From positions 1 to 25,666 of the forward strand of contig NZ_AAVU01000067.1 of NCBI RefSeq assembly GCF_000169095.1: DNA of 25,666 nucleotides, read 5' to 3'. Under the pieces are notes generated by a model, which had not been told where the DNA came from, did not search any database, and was given only the letters and a program-made list of their open reading frames with translations. The stretch comes from Lyngbya sp. PCC 8106 (lineage in GTDB: Bacteria; Cyanobacteriota; Cyanobacteriia; Cyanobacteriales; Microcoleaceae). Shown here piece after piece: positions 9,131 through 16,739 of the stretch. Position 1 is the stretch's first letter. Each line of letters starts with the position of its first letter. Both the position numbers and the translations under genes were made by a program.

Positions 9131-9325
9131 TGGAAATTGCCTTAACTCTTTGGATTTGGGTTACTTTTGCCTGTTAAGGTTCTGTAACTCATACCATTGA
9201 CTCCGAGTTTGACCTTCCTTTAAGGTCACATTTTTCAAAGTTAAAGTGGATTATGTTTTTCAATAACCACTTCCCTGCTTACGTTTCGGGTTTTATCCCT
9301 TTACTTTGGCAGGAACGTCTCGCAC

Positions 9326-9563
9326 AACTGATTATAGTTTAGGAACCTATGAACTCCCCGACGAAGGTGAAATTTCATCTGAGGAATGGGAACGATACCA
9401 ACAAGAGTTTGAACCGTTTCGAGGTCAAAAACGAGTTTGGATTATCTTTAGGGTTGATGACTCAGAAACAGAAACATTATTATCTTATCTGAATACAATC
9501 GGTCGTCAAATTGATATTTACAAACAAAAAGGAGCATTTGTTTGTTTATACGATTTGAGTTGA
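9326..9563 (+). pseudogene. Glycosyltransferase family 39 remnant, 3' part
   Basis: The last 79 residues of the broken glycosyltransferase (TDYSLGTYELPDEGE, then RGQKRVWIIF and the end CLYDLS) continue the frame of YAPKLGYSQ at 6802-6827. This is the soluble C-terminal tail of the family. An apparent start at 9306 lies inside the intron and is not meaningful. No promoter or ribosome site of its own is visible, and the tail lacks any catalytic part, so it is a relic. Confidence 0.8.
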
Positions 9564-9598
9564 AGAAGAAAGAGATCTTGTTGTCGGAGTCTCAATGT

Positions 9599-10447
9599 TT
9601 AATTAGATTCACTATCTAAACGATATTCTCTAAAGTTTTCCTGAGCATTTCCATTAATTTTTAAAATCGCCATCGTCTGATCTTGAGGATTTTTTACAAC
9701 ATAATACCAAGTAAACCCTGTGCGATCATTAATCACTTGTAAAAGTTCAGGTCTTCCGAGAAATGTAGCTTGAATTGCTTGTTCATATTCTTTAGCAACA
9801 AAAGTCCGCTCAAAGCCATTCTCTTTCTTGTAAGTTCCCCAAGAATTATAACTCCAAATAACGGTTTGATCTTCAGTATCCGGCAAATACAAAATCATGT
9901 TATTCACAAAGGATAATTTGACAACACTTTGAATCAGTTCATTCAAGGAAATCGGTACATTATTACGGGGTGGAGTGGTAATTTGACTCACTTGTTGCAC
10001 CCATTTAGTTTGTAACTTTTCCATTTGTTTAGCCGCAATTTCTTTAAAAACTTGACTGCGATGAACGGTAATGCGATTATTGATTACAGAAAGAGCCGCA
10101 ATTAAGGCTGAAAATACCGAAACCAATCCCACCATATAAAGCAGATAAGTTGTTTTAGGTGCTTCAGGAACAACGCTAGAACTCTCTAAATCAGGATAGC
10201 GTTGTAGAGAACCTATCGCTCTGACAATTTCTTGAATTCCGAGTACAAAAGTTATCGCCACTCCAAAAATACTCAAGACTACACTCGCCCAAAATATCCC
10301 AGTTAAAACAGCTTCAACTTTAGCGCTAAAAATATCCCAGTTAAGAATTTCGTCAAAAATTCCTAAGACAACCAAAGTTGCACCCACCAATAAGAGGGCA
10401 ATTGTCGTTGCTACGGTAAACGATAATATTTTAATGCGTCGTCTCAT
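9599..10447 (-). CDS. Membrane protein of unknown function
   Basis: A 282-residue protein I do not recognise. Hydrophobic segments lie at about residues 8-32, 48-70 and 103-125. A charged, possibly helical linker (about 130-155) and a C-terminal soluble part of about 130 residues follow, with motifs such as NNMILYLPD, VIWSYNSWGTY and TGFTWYYVVKNP. The soluble part has the feel of a small alpha/beta sensory or binding domain, but that is only an impression. The ATG at 10445-10447 has a good ribosome site (GGAG about 9 nt upstream). It converges on the glycosyltransferase remnant; no operon partner is visible. Confidence 0.75.
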   Translation of the reverse strand: MRRRIKILSFTVATTIALLLVGATLVVLGIFDEILNWDIFSAKVEAVLTGIFWASVVLSIFGVAITFVLGIQEIVRAIGSLQRYPDLESSSVVPEAPKTTYLLYMVGLVSVFSALIAALSVINNRITVHRSQVFKEIAAKQMEKLQTKWVQQVSQITTPPRNNVPISLNELIQSVVKLSFVNNMILYLPDTEDQTVIWSYNSWGTYKKENGFERTFVAKEYEQAIQATFLGRPELLQVINDRTGFTWYYVVKNPQDQTMAILKINGNAQENFREYRLDSESN

Positions 10448-10528
10448 TGATTAATTCTCCGATTAAAATAGCTCTAAAATAAAGGTTAAGATTTTTCAGA
10501 CTGATCAAAAATGAATGTTATGTTACAT

Positions 10529-10545
10529 CCTATAGTGACTATAGG
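10529..10545. promoter_or_regulatory. Perfect 7-3-7 inverted repeat before the microprotein
   Basis: CCTATAG-TGA-CTATAGG ends 11 bp before the small reading frame at 10557. It could be an operator, and its TATAGT part could serve as a -10 box. No matching -35 is obvious, so its role is open. Confidence 0.4.
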
Positions 10546-10556
10546 TCTAAAAACCA

Positions 10557-10652
10557 ATGACTGGACACGAACTTTTGTTACTGGGAGTGCTTCTATTGCC
10601 CGGTATGGCATTGTCAATCTTAATTATCGGAACATTTGCGGCTGGAGGTTAA
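10557..10652 (+). CDS. Possible 31-residue single-span membrane microprotein
   Basis: The frame ATG to TAA encodes MTGHELLLLGVLLLPGMALS followed by ILIIGTFAAGG: a near-continuous hydrophobic stretch with a short polar start, the size and shape of small thylakoid or oxidase subunits. I cannot match it to a known one. In favour of a real gene: a perfect inverted repeat just upstream, a stem-loop 15 bp after the stop, and a membrane-protein composition. Against: no strong Shine-Dalgarno sequence (only AGG about 11 nt before the ATG), and frames this short arise by chance. It diverges from the membrane protein at 9599-10447. Confidence 0.4.
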   Translation: MTGHELLLLGVLLLPGMALSILIIGTFAAGG

Positions 10653-10666
10653 TCCAGCATTTAACG

Positions 10667-10690
10667 AGGGAGGCTGATGTCTCCCTTTAA
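10667..10690 (+). terminator. Probable terminator after the microprotein
   Basis: AGGGAG (10667-10672) pairs with CTCCCT (10681-10686) around an 8-nt loop and is followed by TTAAA. The stem is sound but the T tract is short. Confidence 0.5.
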
Positions 10691-11012
10691 ACTCACTTAA
10701 ATTGTCAAGAACTTTTAACGCCTTAGAGTGATTACGCGGTCAATCACGCACCCGACTTAATTTTATTACAATTCTAACCTAGAATTAAAATTCGGCTGAG
10801 TTTTTCTGAGATTTTCAGTTGGGGAGATTCTGATATTTTCTCACCTTCTCAAAATTCCTAGCCGATCAAATTTGGATGGAAGTTCCCCAATTTTGATCGG
10901 GCTAGATGACTATTCTAGCTGATGATAATCGTGATCGGAAAGCGTCTTTTCAATACCGGATTAGCAACATTGTCAGCTAATCTACTTGACTGACTATTAC
11001 CCCAAACTAGAA
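10691..11012. other. Intergenic stretch with two long imperfect hairpins
   Basis: No gene is seen. One hairpin spans 10752-10795 (CCGA, AATTTT and AATTCTA arms with bulges). A second spans 10858-10905 (CTAGC, then GATCAAA paired with TTTGATC, then GCTAG). Neither has a T tract, so they look more like repeat or MITE-type elements than terminators. They lie downstream of the RHH gene on the - strand. Confidence 0.4.
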
Positions 11013-11297
11013 CTACTTTTGGCTAACTTCTTTCAGTGCTTCCTCAATGACTTCATTACTAACACCACGACGTTTTAAACTAGCAATTAATGCAGATACA
11101 GTATCTCCTTCCAAACGCTCAAGATCATCTCGAAGTCCTTGCCCAATATAGACACGAATGAGCGGTTGATAACCCGAAAACCCAAGAATAGGTGCAACTT
11201 TCTTTAAATCTTCAATCACATCTTCGGGAATACGAATGGTGATTGTTGTCATGGGACGATTTTTATTTAAACGCTTTTTTAATGTCTCAGCTTTCAT
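11013..11297 (-). CDS. Ribbon-helix-helix (CopG-like) DNA-binding protein, orphan antitoxin type
   Basis: A 94-residue protein. The strand TTITIRIPEDVIEDLKKVAP (from about residue 17) and the following helices (GFSGYQPLIRVYIGQGLRDD) match the ribbon-helix-helix fold of CopG-type antitoxins. The acidic helical tail (SNEVIEEALKEVSQ) could bind a partner. I start it at the ATG at 11295-11297, which has an AAGGAAC ribosome site about 10 nt upstream; a TTG at 11324 would add nine residues. Antitoxins of this type usually repress their own promoter. No recognisable toxin (RelE, PIN, BrnT) adjoins it. The only neighbour on the same strand is the HNH protein 149 bp upstream. Confidence 0.75.
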   Translation of the reverse strand: MKAETLKKRLNKNRPMTTITIRIPEDVIEDLKKVAPILGFSGYQPLIRVYIGQGLRDDLERLEGDTVSALIASLKRRGVSNEVIEEALKEVSQK

Positions 11298-11357
11298 TAT
11301 ATTTACGTTCCTTCTTGTTTTCAAATTATCAACCTATTCAAGAAAGCGACGGTGCTT

Positions 11358-11386
11358 ACATTAAGTTTTAATCGCAGTTATGACAA
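11358..11386 (-). promoter_or_regulatory. Weak candidate promoter for the RHH gene
   Basis: On the - strand TTGTCA (complement of 11381-11386) is followed after 17 bp by TAATGT (complement of 11358-11363). The -35 is good and the -10 poor. It would give a leader of about 50 nt. Confidence 0.25.
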
Positions 11387-11446
11387 ATATACAATCACCT
11401 ATGGTAAGCAAATCACAACTGCTTATCATATCCCTGAATCACAGAT

Positions 11447-12397
11447 TTATTCATCATTTTTTGATAAAGAGTCAGGAAGACGATCCTTCTCTTCTTGTGT
11501 GTATTCTGGCAGTAGAGACTCGATTGAAAAGTTTAATGGCGAATATGTAACTATAAATTTACCTTCCACCGCGAAAAACATAGGATTGATATCTCTTTTA
11601 ACAACTTCTCTAAACCAGTTTGCGGCTTTAGTAGCATCAATAATAAGTTGATGGCATTTTTCTACCCAATTATCATACTCTTGAAGTAATTTATGGTATC
11701 GTTCTGGATTCCACTCTAATATTTTATAAAATCGAATCCCATTATAAAATTTTCTTCCATCAGAACATTGATATATTTCATAGTTATAATTTTCTTGAAA
11801 AGTATTGGCAGCCTTATTCAGCAATATACTTAAAGTTTTAACCGCTTTCTCCAACTCTATTAAAGTGCCGGGAAAATCAGCACTCAAAATCTTCTGGCGA
11901 AATTTATAGACATCATGGGGTAACTCAAAAAACCATCTTGGGGGATCTTCTAGTGCCAAAGATGTCCATTGATGCCATTGAGACAAATGACAGTATTCAA
12001 CTGCTAAATCAATTATATTTGTATAAATAAGCTCTCCAGCTTGCTGATTTAAATTCAATGCCGGAGACAATGTTTTCTGAACCCAAAGCTCATGATTAGT
12101 CTTAAAAGCGTGTAACTTCTCAACTGGATAATCTTCTGGATTTTTATCAATAATTTTATGATGAGTAGGACATAGAAGAATTAAGTTTGCGTAAGAGTCT
12201 CTTTCTTCTTTGGTTAGTAGACTTTCACCACGAGGGCCATTTAGTTCCTTTGCTACTATATGTGCCTGCTCCCCAATTGGTAAGCTACTTGAAGTAGCTT
12301 GACTATCTTGAGTTAGTTCAATCCGGCAATCTGGAAAAGCGCATCTGCTTGCAGCCCTACCCCAAAGAAGCTTGATATCTATTTGATTGATCGTCAT
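11447..12397 (-). CDS. HNH endonuclease-domain protein with unknown C-terminal domain
   Basis: A 316-residue protein. The N-terminal 110 residues form an HNH nuclease domain: C19 and C24 (CAFPDC), H46 in GEQAHIVA, then N71 and LILLCPTHHKIID with C76, H79 and H80, so the metal- and catalytic-site residues are present. The C-terminal 200 residues are Trp/Tyr-rich and helical (HQWTSLALEDPPRWFF, then ATKAANWFREVVKR) and unfamiliar to me. Similar HNH modules are common in restriction and phage-defence effectors, so a DNA-cutting defence role is possible but not shown. The ATG at 12395-12397 has GGTGAG just upstream, and a -10-like TATACT lies at 12424-12429. The neighbour downstream on the same strand is the RHH protein. 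Confidence 0.75.
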   Translation of the reverse strand: MTINQIDIKLLWGRAASRCAFPDCRIELTQDSQATSSSLPIGEQAHIVAKELNGPRGESLLTKEERDSYANLILLCPTHHKIIDKNPEDYPVEKLHAFKTNHELWVQKTLSPALNLNQQAGELIYTNIIDLAVEYCHLSQWHQWTSLALEDPPRWFFELPHDVYKFRQKILSADFPGTLIELEKAVKTLSILLNKAANTFQENYNYEIYQCSDGRKFYNGIRFYKILEWNPERYHKLLQEYDNWVEKCHQLIIDATKAANWFREVVKRDINPMFFAVEGKFIVTYSPLNFSIESLLPEYTQEEKDRLPDSLSKNDE

Positions 12398-12423
12398 ACA
12401 CTCACCAATATTTTTGTTTTCCT

Positions 12424-12429
12424 AGTATA
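12424..12429 (-). promoter_or_regulatory. Candidate -10 box of the HNH gene
   Basis: TATACT on the - strand lies 26 bp before the HNH start codon. No well-spaced -35 was found. Confidence 0.3.
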
Positions 12430-12582
12430 ACTTTGTGAACATTTAATGAGGACAAAGCGATCAAGTGCCTAAAAGTATTAGTGATGCAAGCTGAAGATTG
12501 TTCTTTAAGAGGTTAGAATAATTTGGCTGAACGGTTACGCTAGCTGTTGCCGTACCGACTGAATACAACTCTCAAGTCTGAG

Positions 12583-13743
12583 ATGATGAAAGCTGGATTA
12601 TTTTTGACGGGTCTTTTTATGTCTCCTCTACAACAGATTAAACCGATCAAACACTGGGGTTGGGTTTGTCTACTATTTTGGTTGTTAATGGTCGCACCCG
12701 CCCAGGCTGCGGTGTTGTTGCGGGTTGCTGTAACAGAAGAAGCCGATCAGGTGAAAGTGGGAAGTTCAACCCCAGCGGTTGTCCGCAACGCCAATGGTCA
12801 AACGTTAGGACAAATTTCTCCCCAAGGGGGACTGGTGGCAAAACCCAACTCGGGTAATATTTCTTTGGGTGAATGGAAAGGCAGTCAACTCTGGGTCGAA
12901 CCGACGGGAAATGGTCATGTTTGGATCGGAGAGGGTTGGTATCGGGGGCGGGTGTTGTTGGTTCCCGACGATGGCGGGATAACCGCAGTTAACTATGTCG
13001 ATCTCGAACAATACCTTTACAGCGTATTAGGGGCGGAAATGGATGGAGGTTGGCCTCTCGAAGCGTTGAAAGCCCAAGCTGTAGCCGCCCGAACTTACGC
13101 CCTGTACAAGCGAGAACGCAGCAACGGGGTTTATGATCTCGGTGATGATCAAATGTGGCAGGTTTATAAAGGGTTAGCGACTGAATCTGGGGGAACTCAA
13201 GCCGCTGTCAACTCAACTGCCGGACAAGTTCTCACCCATAACGGTCAAATTATTCTAGCGGCTTTTCATTCGTCCTCGGGCGGACATACGGAAAATGTGG
13301 AGGATGTTTGGGATAATGCTTTGCCCTATTTGCGGGGCGTACCGGACTATGACAAGGGTTCGCCTGTGTTTGAGTGGACGAGAACGTTTTCTCAAGCTGA
13401 CTTGTCTGGGCGCATTTCTGGGGTCGGTAAAGTCGTGTCGATGACTCCTGAACAAACTACGGCGTTTGGAAGTATTTTGTCGATGAAAGTGGTCGGTGAG
13501 GGGGGGACTCGCACGATGACGGGAGAAGCAATTGCCGCAGCGTTAGGACTGAGAAGCACTCGTTTTCGCGTTAACCGTCAACCCAATTCGACTAACTTTA
13601 CGATTGTTGGGCGCGGTTTTGGACATGGAGTGGGCTTGAGTCAATGGGGGGCTTATAATTTGGCTAGGGCTGGATATACTTATTATCAAATTCTGATGCA
13701 CTATTACCAGAATACGAGTTTGGCAAAAATTCGAGTGCAGTAG
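12583..13743 (+). CDS. SpoIID/LytB-domain cell-wall protein
   Basis: About 386 residues. An N-terminal signal segment (WGWVCLLFWLLMVAPAQA) predicts export, with cleavage after AQA. The SpoIID domain covers most of the rest: VDLEQYLYSVLGAEM with the likely catalytic Glu at about residue 152, then WPLEALKAQAVAARTYAL, SSSGGHTENVEDVW and GRGFGHGVGLSQWGAY. In Bacillus SpoIID is a lytic transglycosylase and LytB an amidase enhancer, so a peptidoglycan-trimming role in the periplasm is likely. The start is uncertain: the ATG at 12583 is preferred to the TTG at 12547, and the ATG at 12619 would also keep the signal peptide. An FHA-kinase gene follows after 37 bp, suggesting cotranscription. Confidence 0.9.
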   Translation: MMKAGLFLTGLFMSPLQQIKPIKHWGWVCLLFWLLMVAPAQAAVLLRVAVTEEADQVKVGSSTPAVVRNANGQTLGQISPQGGLVAKPNSGNISLGEWKGSQLWVEPTGNGHVWIGEGWYRGRVLLVPDDGGITAVNYVDLEQYLYSVLGAEMDGGWPLEALKAQAVAARTYALYKRERSNGVYDLGDDQMWQVYKGLATESGGTQAAVNSTAGQVLTHNGQIILAAFHSSSGGHTENVEDVWDNALPYLRGVPDYDKGSPVFEWTRTFSQADLSGRISGVGKVVSMTPEQTTAFGSILSMKVVGEGGTRTMTGEAIAAALGLRSTRFRVNRQPNSTNFTIVGRGFGHGVGLSQWGAYNLARAGYTYYQILMHYYQNTSLAKIRVQ

Positions 13744-13780
13744 AGTCTTCTGTTTTGCGGCTGAGTCGTGAATCATTCCA

Positions 13781-15010
13781 ATGGCTGATGTATTGACGTT
13801 GACGCTACTTGATCCCCAGAATAAAACGCCTCAAAAACAGTGGAAATTTGAGGATCAGTCTGTGATTGAGATCGGACGGGCTTCAGATAATCAGGTTGTG
13901 ATTGTTGATCCGTTGGTGTCTCGTTATCATCTACAACTTCGTAAACTGAGTGAGAATCCCCTCAAGTGGATGTTAGTCAATAAGGGGACAAATGGCACTT
14001 TTGTTAATGGGGTGCTAACTTCTCAAGCTGTCGTCACAGAGGGGATTTTAATTGAGTTAGCAAAAGGTGGCCCGCTACTTCAACTCAACTGGCAATTCAT
14101 TCGTCCGGTTTCCATCCCCAATACTTCCGGTTGTACTCACGCCGGAAACCCACCCAACAATTTATTTTGTATTCATTGCGGTTTACCGATTCATATTGAA
14201 CGCAGTATCCGCAATTATCACGTTTTAAGAACGTTAGGACAGGGAGGAATGGGAACAACAACCCTGGCTTGGAATGCGGAGTCGAGTTTACCTCAAACTT
14301 TGGGTCAGATCCGAATTCCGGCGTTGGTGGTTCTCAAAGAAATGAATGCAGACATGGCACAAATTGCCAAAGCCCAAGAACTGTTTGAACGAGAAGCCCG
14401 TACTCTCAAAGGGTTAAACCATGAGGGAATTCCTCAGTTCTATGACTTTTTTGTGGAAGAGGGGAAAAAATATCTGGCGATGGAAATGGTTCATGGTCAA
14501 GACCTAGAAAAGATCGTACAGTATCGAGGGCCAGTTACTCCCCAACAGGCAATTAATTGGATGATCCAAACCTGTGAGGTGTTAGGTTACCTTCATGTTC
14601 AAGATCCGCCCATTATTCATCGAGATATTAAACCCGCAAATTTGCTATTGCGAAATCTAGATCAACGGATTGTTGTCCTTGATTTTGGGGCGGTTAAGGA
14701 GATTGGAACTCCTCCCGGAACCCGGATTGGGGCAGAGGGATATAGCGCCCCCGAACAGGATCGAGGACAACCTCTGACGCTTTCTGATCTTTATGCGATC
14801 GGTTCGACACTTATCTTTTTATTAACGGGTGAAAGTCCTTTAAACTTTTATGGCAAACGGGACGATAGCTATGGTTTTAGTTTAGAAAGCGTTCCGACCA
14901 TTACCCCTGAACTGCGAACTGTGATTGAACGAGTGACAGAATATCGACCTCGCGATCGCTATCAGGATGCCCAACACCTTTGTCAAGCTTTACGAGAGTG
15001 TTTGAATTGA
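13781..15010 (+). CDS. FHA domain-Ser/Thr protein kinase
   Basis: 409 residues. An FHA phosphothreonine-binding domain comes first (about 25-95; IGRASDNQVVI, SRYHLQL, NGTFVNG). A small Cys motif (CTHAGNPPNNLFCIHCG, about 118-134) links it to a Hanks-type kinase: glycine loop GQGGMG from about 153, Lys186 in VVLKEM, HRD at 280-282 (HRDIKPANLLL), DFG at 301-303 and APEQ. All key kinase residues are present, so it should be active. There is no membrane segment or C-terminal sensor domain, so it is cytosolic and may be recruited by its own FHA domain. It follows the SpoIID gene by 37 bp, hinting at a link to wall remodelling. Confidence 0.92.
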   Translation: MADVLTLTLLDPQNKTPQKQWKFEDQSVIEIGRASDNQVVIVDPLVSRYHLQLRKLSENPLKWMLVNKGTNGTFVNGVLTSQAVVTEGILIELAKGGPLLQLNWQFIRPVSIPNTSGCTHAGNPPNNLFCIHCGLPIHIERSIRNYHVLRTLGQGGMGTTTLAWNAESSLPQTLGQIRIPALVVLKEMNADMAQIAKAQELFEREARTLKGLNHEGIPQFYDFFVEEGKKYLAMEMVHGQDLEKIVQYRGPVTPQQAINWMIQTCEVLGYLHVQDPPIIHRDIKPANLLLRNLDQRIVVLDFGAVKEIGTPPGTRIGAEGYSAPEQDRGQPLTLSDLYAIGSTLIFLLTGESPLNFYGKRDDSYGFSLESVPTITPELRTVIERVTEYRPRDRYQDAQHLCQALRECLN

Positions 15011-15144
15011 TTGATTAATTTAGTTTATTAATCAGATGAGTGTATTTGATGTTTGTCATCATTTTCTCTGTTCAAACACGGCTAGAAATCCCTCAAAATC
15101 AAGCTATAAAATGGCGATTTCTTGACGTTGGGATGTGTTGATGC

Positions 15145-15363
15145 TTAGTCTTCGTCCCAACCTTCTACGGCGAGGAGTTCGCTAATCGGATCTTGCATGG
15201 AAAAACCAAACTCTAACAGTTCTTTTTTCCAATATTTCCACTCGTCGCCATAGAGAAATGCGATTTTCCAAAGGCGGTCGGTGGGCTTGATTAGATCGGA
15301 TTTAACGAGGGAATCCACCTGACGCTGAAGTTTGTCCATCTGGTGTATAACCTGTTGGCTCAT
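15145..15363 (-). CDS. Small conserved cyanobacterial protein (DUF4327-like)
   Basis: A 72-residue acidic protein, MSQQVIHQMDKLQRQVDSLV at the start, then LWKIAFLYGDEWKYWKKEL, FGFSMQDPISELL and the end EGWDED. This pattern matches, from memory, the DUF4327 family of about 70 residues restricted to cyanobacteria. The function is unknown. It is soluble and probably helical. The ATG at 15361-15363 follows AGAGGT by 4 nt, a clear ribosome site. It converges on the kinase gene. Confidence 0.75.
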   Translation of the reverse strand: MSQQVIHQMDKLQRQVDSLVKSDLIKPTDRLWKIAFLYGDEWKYWKKELLEFGFSMQDPISELLAVEGWDED

Positions 15364-15665
15364 AATACCTCTTTAGTTGTTTAAGTCTTGGTTTTCTTTT
15401 GTTGTTTTTCCCAATGCTTTTGTGTGAGTGCTTGAGAGTTTAGTCTTGAGAGTTTAGTTACGCATAAACTGTGGAGCTGTTGGGAAATGAGCTACCTACA
15501 TCATAAGATAACATAGTTGATTTCAATTTGTGTTATTTCTGGCACAAAAATCAAATTGATCCGGCAATAATTCCACTTCAACACAGAACTTTTCCCACAC
15601 CATTTTATAACCTAAGCTTGATGGATTAGATGAAGTTATCAAACTCTTTCCCTAAGTTCAGGATT
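15364..15665. other. Intergenic gap with a perfect 14-bp tandem duplication
   Basis: CTTGAGAGTTTAGT occurs twice back to back (15431-15444 and 15445-15458). The rest is AT-rich without a visible gene. It must hold the promoter of the small protein gene and the 3' end of the membrane-fusion protein transcript, but no clear terminator was found. Confidence 0.5.
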
Positions 15666-16739
15666 TTAAAAGTTGCTCACTAATTTGGCTTTCTTCAAAA
15701 CCCAGCCTAAGAGACGCTCTTGAGTAACGAGAATATCAGCCGTTCCCTCCATACCCGAATAGATACTGTACTGATGATTGCCTTTCACCAAATACGAGTT
15801 TTCCGGTTGAATGAGAACTTCATAATATGCTTTAGACGTTTGACGAGCAGAGGCTTGAGGAGCATTGCCGTTGAGGGAGATTCGTTTCACCCTTCCTTTG
15901 AGGATACCATATTCTCGAAAAGGATAAACAGCAATTTGTAAATGAACTTGTTGATCCATCTCTATGCGGGAAATATCCTTCTCCGCGACCAACGCCAAAA
16001 ACATCAGGGGAACTTGAGTCGGAACGATCTGAGCGATAATTGTATCTGACTCTACGACTTGACCCGGTTTGGGAAGATCAAGTTGAATAATCGTCCCCGC
16101 CTGAGGCGCCCGAATGGTACTATGCCCGATCAGGCTGGTGATTTGTTCAAGCTGGCTTTGAGATTGAACAAACTGCTTTTGCACTTGCCATCGCTGTTTG
16201 AGAAGGGTTCGCCGTTCTTGAGCAAATTCTTGAGCCACTTCAGGAGTTGACTTGGTTAGCTCAACGACTGCTAACTCTACCGACAAATCATCCAACTTTT
16301 GACGCGCGCGCCGAGAAGTCTTAGATTCTAATGTCGTCAAAATTTGCTGATCGAGGGTGGCAACATATTGATCAAGTTGATCAAGTTCTTGTTTCAACTG
16401 CGTCAGTTGCGCTTGGAGATTACGCTTTTGAGTCAACAGCAAAGACTGATTCACATAAGCGATCACTTCTCCCTGTTCGAGCGGTTGATTTTCCCGAACC
16501 ACAATTTGTTCTATAATGCCGCTCGTCGCTGCCGAGACCAGTTCAACATCTCCTTCGGGTTGAGCCACTACAGGCACTCTAACACTGGGAGTATAGCGAA
16601 TAAAACCCGCCAGCACAACCAATCCTCCAAAAGTTCCCAATAATAACATTCCCGCCCACTGTGTCCAGCGACCAATCGGCGGTAAAAAATCATCACTATC
16701 GAGAGGTTGAAGTTCTATCGGTTGGAAGTTGGAAGCCAT
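15666..16739 (-). CDS. HlyD-family membrane-fusion protein of a peptide exporter
   Basis: 357 residues. It has a short cytoplasmic start, one membrane span (about 28-48, GMLLLGTFGGLVVLAGF), a first lipoyl-like half (about 68-98), a long Gln/Leu-rich coiled coil (about 100-200), the second lipoyl half (STIRAPQAGTIIQLDLPKPG, about 205-240) and a beta-barrel end. Such proteins bridge an inner-membrane ABC exporter to the outer membrane in type I secretion. It is divergent from the precursor gene and lies close to the C39-type ABC exporter, so it is the natural partner of both. No outer-membrane channel gene is nearby; a TolC homologue elsewhere would be needed. The start is the ATG at 16737-16739, with only a weak ribosome site. 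Confidence 0.9.
   Translation of the reverse strand: MASNFQPIELQPLDSDDFLPPIGRWTQWAGMLLLGTFGGLVVLAGFIRYTPSVRVPVVAQPEGDVELVSAATSGIIEQIVVRENQPLEQGEVIAYVNQSLLLTQKRNLQAQLTQLKQELDQLDQYVATLDQQILTTLESKTSRRARQKLDDLSVELAVVELTKSTPEVAQEFAQERRTLLKQRWQVQKQFVQSQSQLEQITSLIGHSTIRAPQAGTIIQLDLPKPGQVVESDTIIAQIVPTQVPLMFLALVAEKDISRIEMDQQVHLQIAVYPFREYGILKGRVKRISLNGNAPQASARQTSKAYYEVLIQPENSYLVKGNHQYSIYSGMEGTADILVTQERLLGWVLKKAKLVSNF

Larger units (their letters stand above)
6828..9325 (-). mobile_element. Complete group II intron, antisense in a glycosyltransferase remnant
   Basis: The intron is 2498 nt and reads on the - strand. Its 5' end is GTGCG (complement of CGCAC at 9321-9325); its 3' end is CCCCTAAT (complement of 6828-6835). 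A typical domain V and domain VI precede the 3' end, and the frameshifted reverse transcriptase gene lies in domain IV. Both ends have independent support. Removing it joins 6827 to 9326 and restores one frame (LGYSQ-TDYSLG). The 10 nt upstream of the 5' end also pair with an EBS1 loop inside the intron. The protein type suggests the chloroplast-like class common in cyanobacteria. Being antisense to its host gene, it cannot be spliced from that gene's mRNA. Confidence 0.9.

Noticed and set aside
9306..9325. Start of the glycosyltransferase tail at 9306
   Set aside because: These bases are the intron 5' end (GTGCG on the - strand); the tail begins at 9326.
11352..11651. 99-residue + strand frame
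   Set aside because: Mostly antisense to the 3' end of the HNH gene, with no supporting signals.
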